Positions 10,146 to 18,185 of a DNA stretch of 64,000 nucleotides are shown here, piece by piece; the first letter of the stretch is position 1; every line of letters begins with the position of its first letter. Made by a program: the position numbers and the translations under genes. This stretch comes from Enterobacter hormaechei ATCC 49162 (lineage in GTDB: Bacteria; Pseudomonadota; Gammaproteobacteria; Enterobacterales; Enterobacteriaceae): assembly GCF_001875655.1 (NCBI RefSeq), contig NZ_MKEQ01000001.1:620001-684000 (forward strand), written 5' to 3'. The notes below the pieces were generated by a model. It was not told where the DNA came from and searched no databases. It saw nothing but the letters and a program-made list of their open reading frames with translations.

Positions 10146-10580
10146 ATGCACATCATTTTAATTTTACTGGTGATTGCCGGCGGCATGGGGCTGTCCGTGG
10201 AAGCCGGGCTGCTGGGGCCGCTGGGCGCAGAGGTGGGTGATCTGTGGGCGGCGTTCAGCATATTCAGCGTGGGGACGGGGCTGACGTTTCTGCTGATGCT
10301 GTTTTTCAGCCCGCGTAACAGCCCCTCATTTTTTGCGCAACCGTCATGGCACCTGCTGGGCGGCGTGCTCGGCCCGGTTTACGTCATCATTCTTACCATT
10401 GCCACCCCGGCGATCGGCATCGCCATGACGATGATTGGCATTCTGGCCGGCCAGGTATTTAAAAGCCTGATTATTGACCACTATGGCCTGCTCGGTACGC
10501 CGCACCGCAGGATCGATACAAAACGCATTATTGCGCTGGGATTTATCATTGCCGCGCTGATCCTCGTGGCGCAGGGGTAA
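10146..10580 (+). CDS. YdcZ-family (DMT superfamily) small membrane protein, first of a pair
   Basis: The 144-residue protein has about five hydrophobic helices and the DMT_YdcZ (DUF606) pattern, including a GGxxGPxYV segment near the middle and GIAMTMIGILAGQ. Single YdcZ units are half the size of ten-helix DMT carriers. The ATG is preceded by AAGGAGAG. It is followed after four bases by a related gene, so the two products may pair. The substrate is unknown. Confidence 0.85.
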   Translation: MHIILILLVIAGGMGLSVEAGLLGPLGAEVGDLWAAFSIFSVGTGLTFLLMLFFSPRNSPSFFAQPSWHLLGGVLGPVYVIILTIATPAIGIAMTMIGILAGQVFKSLIIDHYGLLGTPHRRIDTKRIIALGFIIAALILVAQG

Positions 10581-10584
10581 CGTT

Positions 10585-11043
10585 ATGACAGTAATTATGA
10601 TTATTCTGGCCGTGATTGGCGGCGCGACGCTGAGCATTCAGGCCGCCATCAACGGGCAATTAGGCGGCAACGTGGGGGTATTCAAAAGCGCATTTCTGAC
10701 CTTTTCCGTCGGCGCGCTGGTGACCGCCCTGCTCATCTTCTTCTTTGAGCCGAAACAGGCGGTCAGCCTGATGGATGTGCCCAAATGGCAGCTTCTGGGC
10801 GCTCTGTGCGGCGTACCCTATATCGTGATTATGGTGCTCGCGGTGCAGCGTATCGGCACCGCCGTTGCTACGGTCGCGGTGATCCTGGGCCAGCTGGCCA
10901 TGAGCATGCTGATTGATAACTTTGGCTGGCTGAATAATGAAGCCATTCCGTTTTCAATGAGCCGTCTGGGGGCCGTGGTTTGCCTGAGTATTGCTCTGTT
11001 CTTTATCTACTCCAGCAGTAAACCCCGGCCCGAAGGCGATTAA
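10585..11043 (+). CDS. YdcZ-family (DMT superfamily) small membrane protein, second of a pair
   Basis: The 152-residue protein is homologous to its upstream neighbour: the same N-terminal helix with GGATLSIQAAINGQLG, a central GALCGVPYIVIM and GTAVATVAVILGQLAMS. It has five or so membrane helices. The four-base gap suggests translational coupling. Its stop codon overlaps by four bases the end of the DUF3833 lipoprotein gene on the other strand. Heteromeric assembly of the two is an inference. Confidence 0.85.
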   Translation: MTVIMIILAVIGGATLSIQAAINGQLGGNVGVFKSAFLTFSVGALVTALLIFFFEPKQAVSLMDVPKWQLLGALCGVPYIVIMVLAVQRIGTAVATVAVILGQLAMSMLIDNFGWLNNEAIPFSMSRLGAVVCLSIALFFIYSSSKPRPEGD

Positions 11044-11573
11044 CCTCCGTCTTTGCGGGTAAAGAATAGCGTCACCGTGGCGACGGTGACGCCAAATTTT
11101 TTCATTTCGGTTTTATTGAACAAATGGGTGCTGTCCTGCAAATACATCCAGTCATCAAAGTGCAGCAGCCAGGTTTTACCGTCCGCCTTCACGTTCATGC
11201 TGTAGCGCCAGTTCAGGGCGTTGCCCGCCGCCTGGCCTGTGGCGATACCCTCGATGTCCCCCGCCGTACCTTCGTAGCGATCCTGACCAACGCGGCGGAT
11301 ATGCCACACGCGCTGCTGCTTCTCGCCATCGTCATAAACAAAATGCTCGTTCAGCGTCAGCGTATCGCCGATAACATCCCCGGCAATCTCAACGTGAAAA
11401 CGGCGGATCTGCTTACCGCTGCGATCCTGCACCATCCCCCACGCCTCGGTTTTCCCCTGGAAGTAAGTAAAAATGTCCAGCCGTGGCTGCTGCTGACGAT
11501 ACTCTGTCACCTCTGTGCTGCACCCGGCCACCAGCATCGTCAGGGCAAGCGCCATTAACAGGAAACGTTTCAT
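11040..11573 (-). CDS. DUF3833 lipoprotein, last gene of the lipid-modification operon
   Basis: The 177-residue protein starts with a signal peptide and lipobox (LVAGC, Cys18), so it should be a lipid-anchored envelope protein. The rest is a DUF3833 domain with a conserved DYGEKQ-like and DDWMYLQD region. It overlaps the upstream chalcone-isomerase-like gene by four bases (ATGA). DUF3833 genes occur widely in the same cluster as CFA-type methyltransferases, DUF1365 and FAD oxidoreductases. Biochemical function is unknown; a role in carrying or sensing modified lipid is a guess. Confidence 0.85.
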   Translation of the reverse strand: MKRFLLMALALTMLVAGCSTEVTEYRQQQPRLDIFTYFQGKTEAWGMVQDRSGKQIRRFHVEIAGDVIGDTLTLNEHFVYDDGEKQQRVWHIRRVGQDRYEGTAGDIEGIATGQAAGNALNWRYSMNVKADGKTWLLHFDDWMYLQDSTHLFNKTEMKKFGVTVATVTLFFTRKDGG

Positions 11574-12094
11574 TTTGGTCCTCCGGTTAACTGCTGACGC
11601 AGTTCAGGATATTCGGTGCGGGGATCGAGCCAGATCGCCAGAAAGCGTGAGCTAAACGCTGCCGTCTGGCGTGGCCCGAGTGGCGTAAATTTTTTCTGCG
11701 CCGCCGAGGGGCGATACCAGAACTGCCCCTGACCGTTATTAACCACAAATGCGAGCTGCGTGCCGGACGTGACGTCGGGCCAGAGCGCTTTGAGCATCCG
11801 CAGCCAGGCTTCACTCTGCGGCTCCTGCTGCAAAATGCCCTGCGCCTGCCACTGGTCGCGTGTCGCCTCAACCAGGTCGTCACCATCGATGTCGCGCGCG
11901 TAGGTGATAATCAGCGCATTATCGCGGTCTAAGCCCGTATACCGACCATCAGGCGTCAACAACTGCGAGGTATAGACGGTAAACGGTCCCCAGGTGAGTG
12001 TGGCATCGCCCACCTTGCGCCAGCTCAGCCAGTCTGCCGCCTGCGCGGAACAGGTGAAGACGGACAACGCGAGCATGAGTAACAGATTTCTCAT
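11570..12094 (-). CDS. periplasmic chalcone-isomerase-like protein
   Basis: The frame is open from 12334, but that part overlaps the upstream gene; the ATG at 12094, in an ATGA overlap with the DUF2878 stop, gives 174 residues with a clear signal peptide ending CSAQA. The mature part fits the bacterial chalcone isomerase-like family (Chalcone_3), including the TWGPFTVYTSQL strand that opens this fold. Related fold members bind fatty acids, which suits a lipid-modifying operon. Enzymatic activity is unproven. Confidence 0.82.
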   Translation of the reverse strand: MRNLLLMLALSVFTCSAQAADWLSWRKVGDATLTWGPFTVYTSQLLTPDGRYTGLDRDNALIITYARDIDGDDLVEATRDQWQAQGILQQEPQSEAWLRMLKALWPDVTSGTQLAFVVNNGQGQFWYRPSAAQKKFTPLGPRQTAAFSSRFLAIWLDPRTEYPELRQQLTGGPK

Positions 12095-12576
12095 TGTTGT
12101 CTCCCCATCAACAGGTGGAAAAAGAGCATCAGCACCAGCCAGCCGGGGAACATCCAGCTGACGACGATAAAGGTCGGCTCCAGGAACGTAATGGCTCCCA
12201 GACGCTCGCCGATCAGGTAGGCCACCGGCCCGCCAAGGGTCGCCAGCACCGTCAGCAACCAGCCTGGTAAGGTGGTCGTGCGGGTCAGTTGCGTCCAGAC
12301 GGTGGCAAACATCAACCACAGCGCCACCATCCACAGCGGCATCAGCGATGCGCCCGTGAACGCAATCAGCCCCGTCAGCGCCCAGAGCGCGTCAAGCAGC
12401 GCGCCCGAGGCAGCCAGCACAAGGGCGTATACCCGGTATGCTGGCGGTAACAACAGCCAGGCCAGCACCGCCAGCGCGATCCAGATGACCAGCCCCTGCT
12501 CGCGAAACAGCACCACCAGCGTCCAGTAGAGATCAAACCCGATGGCCAGCAGAAAAACCTGCCCGTAGCGCTTCAT
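12091..12576 (-). CDS. DUF2878 integral membrane protein
   Basis: The 161-residue protein is strongly hydrophobic with about five transmembrane helices and ends MGRQQ. It matches the DUF2878 family, which is known almost only from clusters with DUF1365 and CFA-like genes. It overlaps the genes on both sides by four bases, implying tight co-translation. No catalytic residues can be assigned. Confidence 0.83.
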   Translation of the reverse strand: MKRYGQVFLLAIGFDLYWTLVVLFREQGLVIWIALAVLAWLLLPPAYRVYALVLAASGALLDALWALTGLIAFTGASLMPLWMVALWLMFATVWTQLTRTTTLPGWLLTVLATLGGPVAYLIGERLGAITFLEPTFIVVSWMFPGWLVLMLFFHLLMGRQQ

Positions 12577-13793
12577 ACGCGTTCCGCAGTCAGCTGCACC
12601 ACGCTGATGGTGCGGGCGTTAAACCCGGCTTCACAGTAGCCGAGGTAGTACAGCCACATCCGGCGAAAACGTTCATCGAACCCAAGCTGTTCAATCTCCT
12701 GCCAGGCGTGAACGAAGCGCTGACGCCAGTGCGCCAGCGTGCGGGCGTAGTCCGGTCCCATATCGAAGAGATTACGCACCACAAAATCGGTATGGCGGGT
12801 CATCAGTTCGTTCATGGCGGTGATGCTGGGCAAAAAGCCGCCGGGGAAGATATAGCGCTGAATAAAATCGACGCTTTTGCTGTAGTCGCGATAGCGCTGA
12901 TCCTGAATGGTGATGGCCTGAATCGCCATCCGTCCGCCCGGACGCAGACGCGCCTGGCAGGTGCGGAAAAACGTTGGCAGGTAGCGTTGACCGACGGCTT
13001 CAATCATCTCGACCGACACCAGCTTGTCGTAGACTCCGGTCAGATCGCGGTAGTCGCAGAGCAGCACCTCCACGCGATCCTGCAACCCCGCCCGGGCGAT
13101 CCGCGCGGTGGCCCAGTGGTACTGCTCCTGCGACAGCGTGGTGGTGGTCACCCGGCAGCCGTAATGACGGGCGGCATATTCCGCCATCGCCCCCCAGCCG
13201 GTGCCAATCTCCAGCAGATGGTCGTTTGCCGTGAGCGCCAGCTGGTCACACAGCCTTGCCATTTTTGCCTGCTGAGCCGCGGTCAGATCCTGCTCCTCCC
13301 CGCTAAACAGCGCGCTGGAGTACAACAGGTGTTCATCGAGGAAATGGGCGTAAAAGGTGTTGCCCAGATCGTAATGGGCGGCAATATTTTCCCGCGCCTG
13401 AGCGCGTGAGTTGCGCCGCATCCAGTGCCGTAGCCGCTCCACCGGTTTTCCGAGCAGGCGAAACCCTTTTTCCAGCTTGCCGAGGATCTGGCTATTGCGC
13501 GCAATCAGCTCCAGCAGCGGCGTCAGGTGGGTTGTCTCCCATTCCCCATCCATCCACGCTTCTGCCGCGGCGAGGCTGCCCCCGGTTAAAATGCGCCAGT
13601 AGACGCCCGGTGCAAGTACCTGCACCTCAGCGTGAAGCGCGGCGGAGGCGTCGCCGAAATGGAACGTCTGCGCGCCTTCACGCAGCGTCAGCGAGCCACC
13701 GCGCAGGCCATTCAGCAGGCGGAAGAGCAACCATCGCGCGACGCGGACGTTGCGCGGGATATCGGGTTCAAGCGCAAAGACGGGATCGGTCAT
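12573..13793 (-). CDS. CFA-type (cyclopropane fatty acid synthase family) lipid methyltransferase
   Basis: The 406-residue protein has the CFA synthase layout: a lipid-binding N-terminal domain, then AHYDLGN at about 139-145 and the SAM motif EIGTGWG at 195-201, followed by SVEMIEAVG and YIFPGG. Such enzymes add a methylene or methyl group to double bonds of membrane phospholipid acyl chains. Here it lies in an operon with an FAD oxidoreductase, SDR and DUF1365. That resembles clusters linked to furan fatty acid synthesis and singlet-oxygen response in alphaproteobacteria. It is therefore probably not the housekeeping Cfa. Product chemistry is inferred. Confidence 0.9.
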   Translation of the reverse strand: MTDPVFALEPDIPRNVRVARWLLFRLLNGLRGGSLTLREGAQTFHFGDASAALHAEVQVLAPGVYWRILTGGSLAAAEAWMDGEWETTHLTPLLELIARNSQILGKLEKGFRLLGKPVERLRHWMRRNSRAQARENIAAHYDLGNTFYAHFLDEHLLYSSALFSGEEQDLTAAQQAKMARLCDQLALTANDHLLEIGTGWGAMAEYAARHYGCRVTTTTLSQEQYHWATARIARAGLQDRVEVLLCDYRDLTGVYDKLVSVEMIEAVGQRYLPTFFRTCQARLRPGGRMAIQAITIQDQRYRDYSKSVDFIQRYIFPGGFLPSITAMNELMTRHTDFVVRNLFDMGPDYARTLAHWRQRFVHAWQEIEQLGFDERFRRMWLYYLGYCEAGFNARTISVVQLTAERV

Positions 13794-14512
13794 GATCGTT
13801 CACTCCTGCTGAGGGGATGGTTATGCAGCGGCACGCGCTTCAGCCACAGCCTGAGCGCCTGCCAGTAAATGGCGAAAACGGTTTTGAGGGTCATCAACGG
13901 GATCCGTGCCAGCCGTGAACGCAGCGTTGCGCGCGTCAGCGGTTCCCGGCGCAGCGTCAGGGTGGCATCAAACACCTTCGTCTCCTGATGGTTTTCAATA
14001 TGCATGCGCAGCGTGCTGTCCGGGCTGTTGAAGCGCCAGTGGTAGACCATGTCCATCGGGTTAAAAGGCGAAACGTGAAACGCTTTCGCCGTTGGCTGGG
14101 CGTTCTGGCCCGCCACCGCGTAATAATGCCGTTCATTCCACGGCGTGTTACGCACTTCGGCGAGCACCCAACGCAGGGTGCCTTCCCCGTCATAGCAGTA
14201 GTAAAAATTCACCGGATTAAAATGAAAGCCGAAATAACGCAGTTGGGTCAGAAGCATGACCCGCCCCGCCGGGCGTTCGCCGGTCAGGTTTTCCAGCCGC
14301 GTCAGTGCATTCTCCTTAAGCGGCGTGCCAAGCGGGTAGTCCGCATCATAAAATGCCGCGGGCGCAACACGGTTCCGGCGCACGCCGACGGAGGGCAGCG
14401 CGTCCAGCTCATCCAGATCGAGCCAGGCCATAAACACGCTGTAGGTAAAGTGGTGCGCTTTCGGCGCAAGCCGACGATGGCGCAATGTACCGTGGTAAAG
14501 GCAGCTGTTCAT
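13790..14512 (-). CDS. DUF1365 protein
   Basis: The frame is open from 14542, but ATG 14512, giving a 240-residue protein starting [14 protein letters not shown], lies one base after the upstream stop and is preceded by GGAGAGGG. DUF1365 features visible are [29 protein letters not shown] and the [14 protein letters not shown] segment. The family is nearly always beside FAD oxidoreductase and CFA-like genes and is presumed to act on the same lipid substrate; its reaction is unknown to me. It overlaps the methyltransferase gene by four bases. Confidence 0.87.
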   Translation of the reverse strand: MNSCLYHGTLRHRRLAPKAHHFTYSVFMAWLDLDELDALPSVGVRRNRVAPAAFYDADYPLGTPLKENALTRLENLTGERPAGRVMLLTQLRYFGFHFNPVNFYYCYDGEGTLRWVLAEVRNTPWNERHYYAVAGQNAQPTAKAFHVSPFNPMDMVYHWRFNSPDSTLRMHIENHQETKVFDATLTLRREPLTRATLRSRLARIPLMTLKTVFAIYWQALRLWLKRVPLHNHPLSRSERS

Positions 14513-14513
14513 C

Positions 14514-15773
14514 TCAGTTGCCCTCTCCGGCCGCGATAGCATTCACCACGTCCAGCGCACTGCGCACGCCATCTTCGTGGAAGCCGTTGTACCAGTACGC
14601 GCCGCAGAACCAGCTGCGCTGGTGGCCGTTTATTTCGCCGCGCCGGGCCTGGGCATGCCAGCTTTTCGGGTTAAAAAGCGGATGCTCATAGACGAAGCGT
14701 CGCAGCACAAAGCGTTCATCCACCGGCGTTTCCGGGTTGAGGGTGACGCAAAACAGCGGGCACCCTGGCGGCAGTCCCTGCAAAATATTCATGTTGTAGG
14801 TGACGCAGGCGCTGGCCTGATCCTGCTCGCTGAGGCGATAGTTCCAGCTGGCCCACGCGCGCTCGCGCACGGGCAGCCAGCGCGGGTCGCTATGAAGCAC
14901 CACCTCGTTACGCTGCCAGCCGATATCCCCCAGCACCTCGCGTTCCGCCTGCGTTGGGCTGGCGAGCATCGCCAGCGCCTGAGCGGAGTGGCAGGCGAAG
15001 ATCACCTGATCAAAGGTGTCTGTTACGCCCTCACGCGCAATATCAACCCCACGATCGTGGCGAATAACCTGCTGCACCGGCGCATTGAGGTGCAGCGTCA
15101 GGCGATCGCCGAGGGTGTCCAGCATCGCGCGGATATACTCCCGTGAGCCGCCCGGCACCACGTACCACTGCGGACGATGGGTGATGTCCAGCAGACCGTG
15201 GTTTTCAAAAAAGCGTAAAAAAAGCGGCAGCGGGAAGCGTTTCATCTCCTGTAGCGAGGACGACCAGATCGCCGCCCCCATCGGCAGGATGTAGTGACGC
15301 GCAAAGAACGGCGTAAAACGATGCTGGTGCAAAAACGTTTCCAGCGTGGCGGATCCATCGACTTCGCCCTGGAGCGTCTGTTTCGCCAGCCGGTTAAAGC
15401 GCACGATCTCCTTCAGCAGCGTCCAGAAAGCCGGGTTCAGCAGATTACGACGCTGGGCGAAGAGTGACGTAAGCGTGTGACCGTTGTACTCCAGCCCGCT
15501 CTGCGGGTTGTGCACCGAAAAGCTCATCTGCGTTTTTTGCCCGCTGATGCCCAGTTCGCTGAGCAGCCCCATAAATCGCGGATAGGTGCGGTCGTTGTAG
15601 ACGATAAATCCGGTGTCGATGGCAAAGGTGCCCTGCGGCGTGTCGACATCCACCGTTGCGGTATGGCCGCCCGGCGCGGCCTGCGCCTCAAACAGCGTGA
15701 CCTGATGATGTCCGGCGAGACGCCAGGCACAGGTTAACCCGGCGATGCCGCTGCCGATAATTGCGATCTTCAT
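14514..15773 (-). CDS. FAD-dependent amine-oxidase-fold oxidoreductase
   Basis: The 419-residue protein starts with a dinucleotide-binding motif GSGIAG at 7-12 and has the [14 protein letters not shown] segment of the NAD(P)-binding Rossmann/amine oxidase family. It resembles phytoene desaturase-like and cyclopropane-cluster oxidoreductases rather than true amine oxidases. In the operon it would oxidise or desaturate a lipid acyl chain made by the CFA-type enzyme; UfaD of the furan fatty acid pathway is a possible parallel. It overlaps the SDR gene by four bases. Confidence 0.87.
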   Translation of the reverse strand: MKIAIIGSGIAGLTCAWRLAGHHQVTLFEAQAAPGGHTATVDVDTPQGTFAIDTGFIVYNDRTYPRFMGLLSELGISGQKTQMSFSVHNPQSGLEYNGHTLTSLFAQRRNLLNPAFWTLLKEIVRFNRLAKQTLQGEVDGSATLETFLHQHRFTPFFARHYILPMGAAIWSSSLQEMKRFPLPLFLRFFENHGLLDITHRPQWYVVPGGSREYIRAMLDTLGDRLTLHLNAPVQQVIRHDRGVDIAREGVTDTFDQVIFACHSAQALAMLASPTQAEREVLGDIGWQRNEVVLHSDPRWLPVRERAWASWNYRLSEQDQASACVTYNMNILQGLPPGCPLFCVTLNPETPVDERFVLRRFVYEHPLFNPKSWHAQARRGEINGHQRSWFCGAYWYNGFHEDGVRSALDVVNAIAAGEGN

Positions 15774-16489
15774 GGTCGCACCATCCTGCGCAGGAGTGCG
15801 CGCTGGAGTACGTCGGGCAGGCCGGAAAGCAGGCGCAGCGCCAGGCTAAACCCGGCGGGAAACGCGATGTGATCCTTCCCTTTTGCCAGACCGCGACGAA
15901 TGGCGTGAACGGCATGCTCTACGCTGACCCGGCCCGGCATCGGGAAATCGTTTTTGCGGGTCAGCGGCGTGTCAACGAAACCGGGTGAAACGACCGTGAC
16001 GGCAATCCCTTTCGGTTTCCAGTCGAGACGCAGCGTGTCGGCAAACCAGGTTAACGCCGCTTTGGAGGCGCCATAGGCTTCGGCTCGCGGGAAGTGAAGC
16101 CAGTGCGCCATCGAACTGACCAGCACCACGCGATTGCCGGACACCAGCTGCGGCTGCAACGCCGCAAGGCAGTTTACCGGGCCGATGAAATTGGTGGTCA
16201 TCACCCGCGCCACCAGCGCCGCGTCCACCGCGCCGCGATCGAGATACTCGCAGGTCCCGGCGCAGAGGATCACCGTATCGGCAGCACAGTCCGCCAGCGC
16301 CTGGCGACAGGCGTCCCTGTCTGTCATATCGAACAGGCGCACCGTGATGTGGGGGCTGTGCTGATGCAGGGCTGCAAGACGTTGCGCATCGCGCCCGCAG
16401 GCAATCACCCGGTAGCCATCGTCGGCAAAAGATTTCGCCAGCCCCGCCCCTATGCCCGAGCTTGCGCCGGTAATCAGAACCGTTTTCAT
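15770..16489 (-). CDS. short-chain dehydrogenase/reductase
   Basis: The 239-residue classical SDR has the cofactor motif TGASSGIG at 7-14, catalytic Ser125 or Ser126, and YGASK with Tyr139 and Lys143. CGRDAQR after beta-2 suggests NADPH preference. It overlaps the genes on either side by four bases. Within the cluster it probably reduces or oxidises a lipid intermediate; the substrate is unknown. Confidence 0.88.
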   Translation of the reverse strand: MKTVLITGASSGIGAGLAKSFADDGYRVIACGRDAQRLAALHQHSPHITVRLFDMTDRDACRQALADCAADTVILCAGTCEYLDRGAVDAALVARVMTTNFIGPVNCLAALQPQLVSGNRVVLVSSMAHWLHFPRAEAYGASKAALTWFADTLRLDWKPKGIAVTVVSPGFVDTPLTRKNDFPMPGRVSVEHAVHAIRRGLAKGKDHIAFPAGFSLALRLLSGLPDVLQRALLRRMVRP

Positions 16490-16920
16490 GATTGCACTCT
16501 CCGCTTAACGCCGCGCACGGCCCAGCCGAGAACCGGAAGATGTTCGTAAATCATCTCTCCGGCGTCGTAGTAGTCGCGCTGGCGAACAATGCGATCGTCG
16601 CGCATGTCTACCACGGAGCAGCCCGGCAGTTGTCGCATTGCCCCCCGGGCAATACGCGGATGCGACCAGTGCATCATCCAGGTGACAACAAAGCGATCGC
16701 CCTGCTGCAACGGTGCATCAACGGTAAAGCGACAGTGCTGGACGTTAGCCAGCAGGTGGGTGAAATAGCGCTGTATCGCGAACATCCCGTTGTGTTCGCC
16801 AAAGGGATCGATAAGCGTGGCATCGGCGCGATAAATCTCCGCCAGCGCCGAGGGTGGCTGGGTATCCAGCGTGGCGTAGTAATCAACGAACCGACTGATA
16901 ACGGACGGCAACGTGCTCAT
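16486..16920 (-). CDS. SnoaL/NTF2-like protein, first gene of the lipid-modification operon
   Basis: The 144-residue protein has the cone-shaped NTF2-like fold signature of SnoaL-type proteins: IYRADATLIDPFGEHNG near 28-44 and a C-terminal MRDDRIVRQRDYYDAG strand. Such proteins act as small enzymes or ligand-binding subunits. It is the promoter-proximal gene of eight consecutive genes running to 11040. The start is at ATG 16920, with the promoter region between 16921 and about 17006. Confidence 0.85.
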   Translation of the reverse strand: MSTLPSVISRFVDYYATLDTQPPSALAEIYRADATLIDPFGEHNGMFAIQRYFTHLLANVQHCRFTVDAPLQQGDRFVVTWMMHWSHPRIARGAMRQLPGCSVVDMRDDRIVRQRDYYDAGEMIYEHLPVLGWAVRGVKRRVQS

Positions 16921-16968
16921 GGGTCACATCCTGGCTGTAAACAACGTAGCGGAATCGCATAATTTAAA

Positions 16969-17006
16969 CTTACACAATTAACGTTATTTGTCCAAGTTTG
17001 TGCAAG
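16969..17006. promoter_or_regulatory. candidate operator/promoter of the lipid-modification operon
   Basis: An inverted repeat is formed by CTTACACAA (16969-16977) and TTGTGCAAG (16998-17006), with one mismatch and 20 bases between the arms. It is 49-86 bases upstream of the first operon gene. On the minus strand an AT-rich stretch that could hold a -10 lies between it and the gene. The binding protein is not identified. Confidence 0.4.
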
Positions 17007-17178
17007 GGTATTTTTTATTTCTGTTTTTATTCAACAGGTTAAAAGAGTCACTCATCGTCCCTTTTTCAGTCAAAAAGGGTTTAGCCCCCCTGTGCCGCTA
17101 TTTTTTAGGGATAACCTTAAGGCAAAGGTGCCATTTATCTTCCAGACTTATCCTTTTAATTCATAAGGATGTCACGCG

Positions 17179-17376
17179 ATGAAAAATTTACTGATGGCGC
17201 TCTTTTCCAGCCCGGAATCCTTGCTACAGGTTATGAGTCACCAGGAGATTATCGAAGCCGTAGAGGATGGCGATCGCATTATCATCGACCAGGATGGAAG
17301 TGCCTCGGTTAACTACAAAAGTAACGAGGTGCGGCGGGACTTTCTGCGCCATGTCAACGCGCTGAAGAGGGCCTGA
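17179..17376 (+). CDS. small protein of unknown function, first of a two-gene unit
   Basis: The 65-residue acidic protein starts MKNLLMALFSSPESLL and ends HVNALKRA. AAGGATG lies about nine bases before the ATG. It has a possible amphipathic N-terminal helix and no recognised motif. The next gene begins one base after its stop, with a GAGGG site inside its last codons. The tight spacing argues that it is a real gene working with the following membrane protein. Confidence 0.65.
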   Translation: MKNLLMALFSSPESLLQVMSHQEIIEAVEDGDRIIIDQDGSASVNYKSNEVRRDFLRHVNALKRA

Positions 17377-17377
17377 A

Positions 17378-18130
17378 ATGGGAACGGCAATATTCATGGT
17401 ATTGATGGTCTGTGGCTACTGGTACACCAGCCGCGACCTCTCAACACGGTTCAAAATTAAGCGTTCCTTCGGCTGGGACGTCTATTTCCTTGTGGCGCTG
17501 TATGGCTGTATTTTCGTCCTTCAGGGGGTGATCGCCACGGGCCTGCTGTGGCTGCTGCTGTTCGCTCTCTCTGCCGCCGATAACACGTTCCACTTCACGT
17601 CTGCAAAATATGCCGACTGGCAAATTGATTTTATGAACTGGAGCTTTTTGGGTATTCAGGCCCCGGTGGTGGTGATGCTGGCCTTTGCGATCCTGTTTTG
17701 TCTCTACCGCTCGAACTGGGCCGGAAGCGCGCGGCTGGACGGTGAAGGCAGGAAAAAATTGTACAAGCGGCTGGCGCAATCGAGCGGTATTGAACAACTG
17801 CTCTATCAGTGCATGGAAGAAGGAGAACTGGCGCACGTCACGCTGAAATCGCGACGGATTTATATTGGCATGATCCATACCGCCACGCTGGAGTATGAAA
17901 AAACGGCCAATATCGTGCTTATTCCGATGCTGAGCGGCTACCGTGACGGGAAGAGCATGCAGCTCTGTATCGAACATAACTACAGCAAATGGTACGCCGA
18001 ACATGACATCACGCTTGATTCAGAGCCTAAAAGCGCCATGGATTTTCGCAAAGTGATCATGCTGGATCAGATCGAGAGTATTTCGCTGTTCGATCCGGCA
18101 AGCGCCAGCGCGCTGGCGATGCGGGAATAA
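17378..18130 (+). CDS. membrane protein of unknown function, second of a two-gene unit
   Basis: I do not recognise this 250-residue protein. It has three probable transmembrane helices (about residues 2-17, 31-60 and 85-112), then a soluble domain of roughly 130 residues containing GELAHVTLKSRRIYIG and SRTVHATLEYE-like strands. The soluble part ends in SALAMRE. The topology suggests a membrane-anchored cytoplasmic sensor or regulatory domain. A strong hairpin follows, separating it from the convergent transporter gene. Confidence 0.75.
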   Translation: MGTAIFMVLMVCGYWYTSRDLSTRFKIKRSFGWDVYFLVALYGCIFVLQGVIATGLLWLLLFALSAADNTFHFTSAKYADWQIDFMNWSFLGIQAPVVVMLAFAILFCLYRSNWAGSARLDGEGRKKLYKRLAQSSGIEQLLYQCMEEGELAHVTLKSRRIYIGMIHTATLEYEKTANIVLIPMLSGYRDGKSMQLCIEHNYSKWYAEHDITLDSEPKSAMDFRKVIMLDQIESISLFDPASASALAMRE

Positions 18131-18144
18131 AGCGGGCACGGTGT

Positions 18145-18168
18145 CCCCTGAAGCAGATGCTTCAGGGG
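18145..18168. terminator. hairpin between convergent genes
   Basis: A perfect ten-base stem, CCCCTGAAGC with GCTTCAGGGG, has an AGAT loop. There is no clear T-run on either side. Its place between two convergent genes suggests a bidirectional terminator or 3'-end stabiliser. Confidence 0.65.
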
Positions 18169-18185
18169 CTTACAGACAGTGAGGT

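Noticed and set aside
12091..12334. Extended N-terminus of the chalcone-isomerase-like protein
   Set aside because: The extension overlaps DUF2878 in another frame. The internal ATG at 12094 begins a clear signal peptide and sits in an ATGA overlap typical of this operon.
16988..17182. 64-codon plus-strand ORF overlapping the start of the 65-residue gene
   Set aside because: It begins with TTG, has no ribosome site, spans the operon promoter region and has unnatural composition. The four-base overlap with the next start is probably chance.
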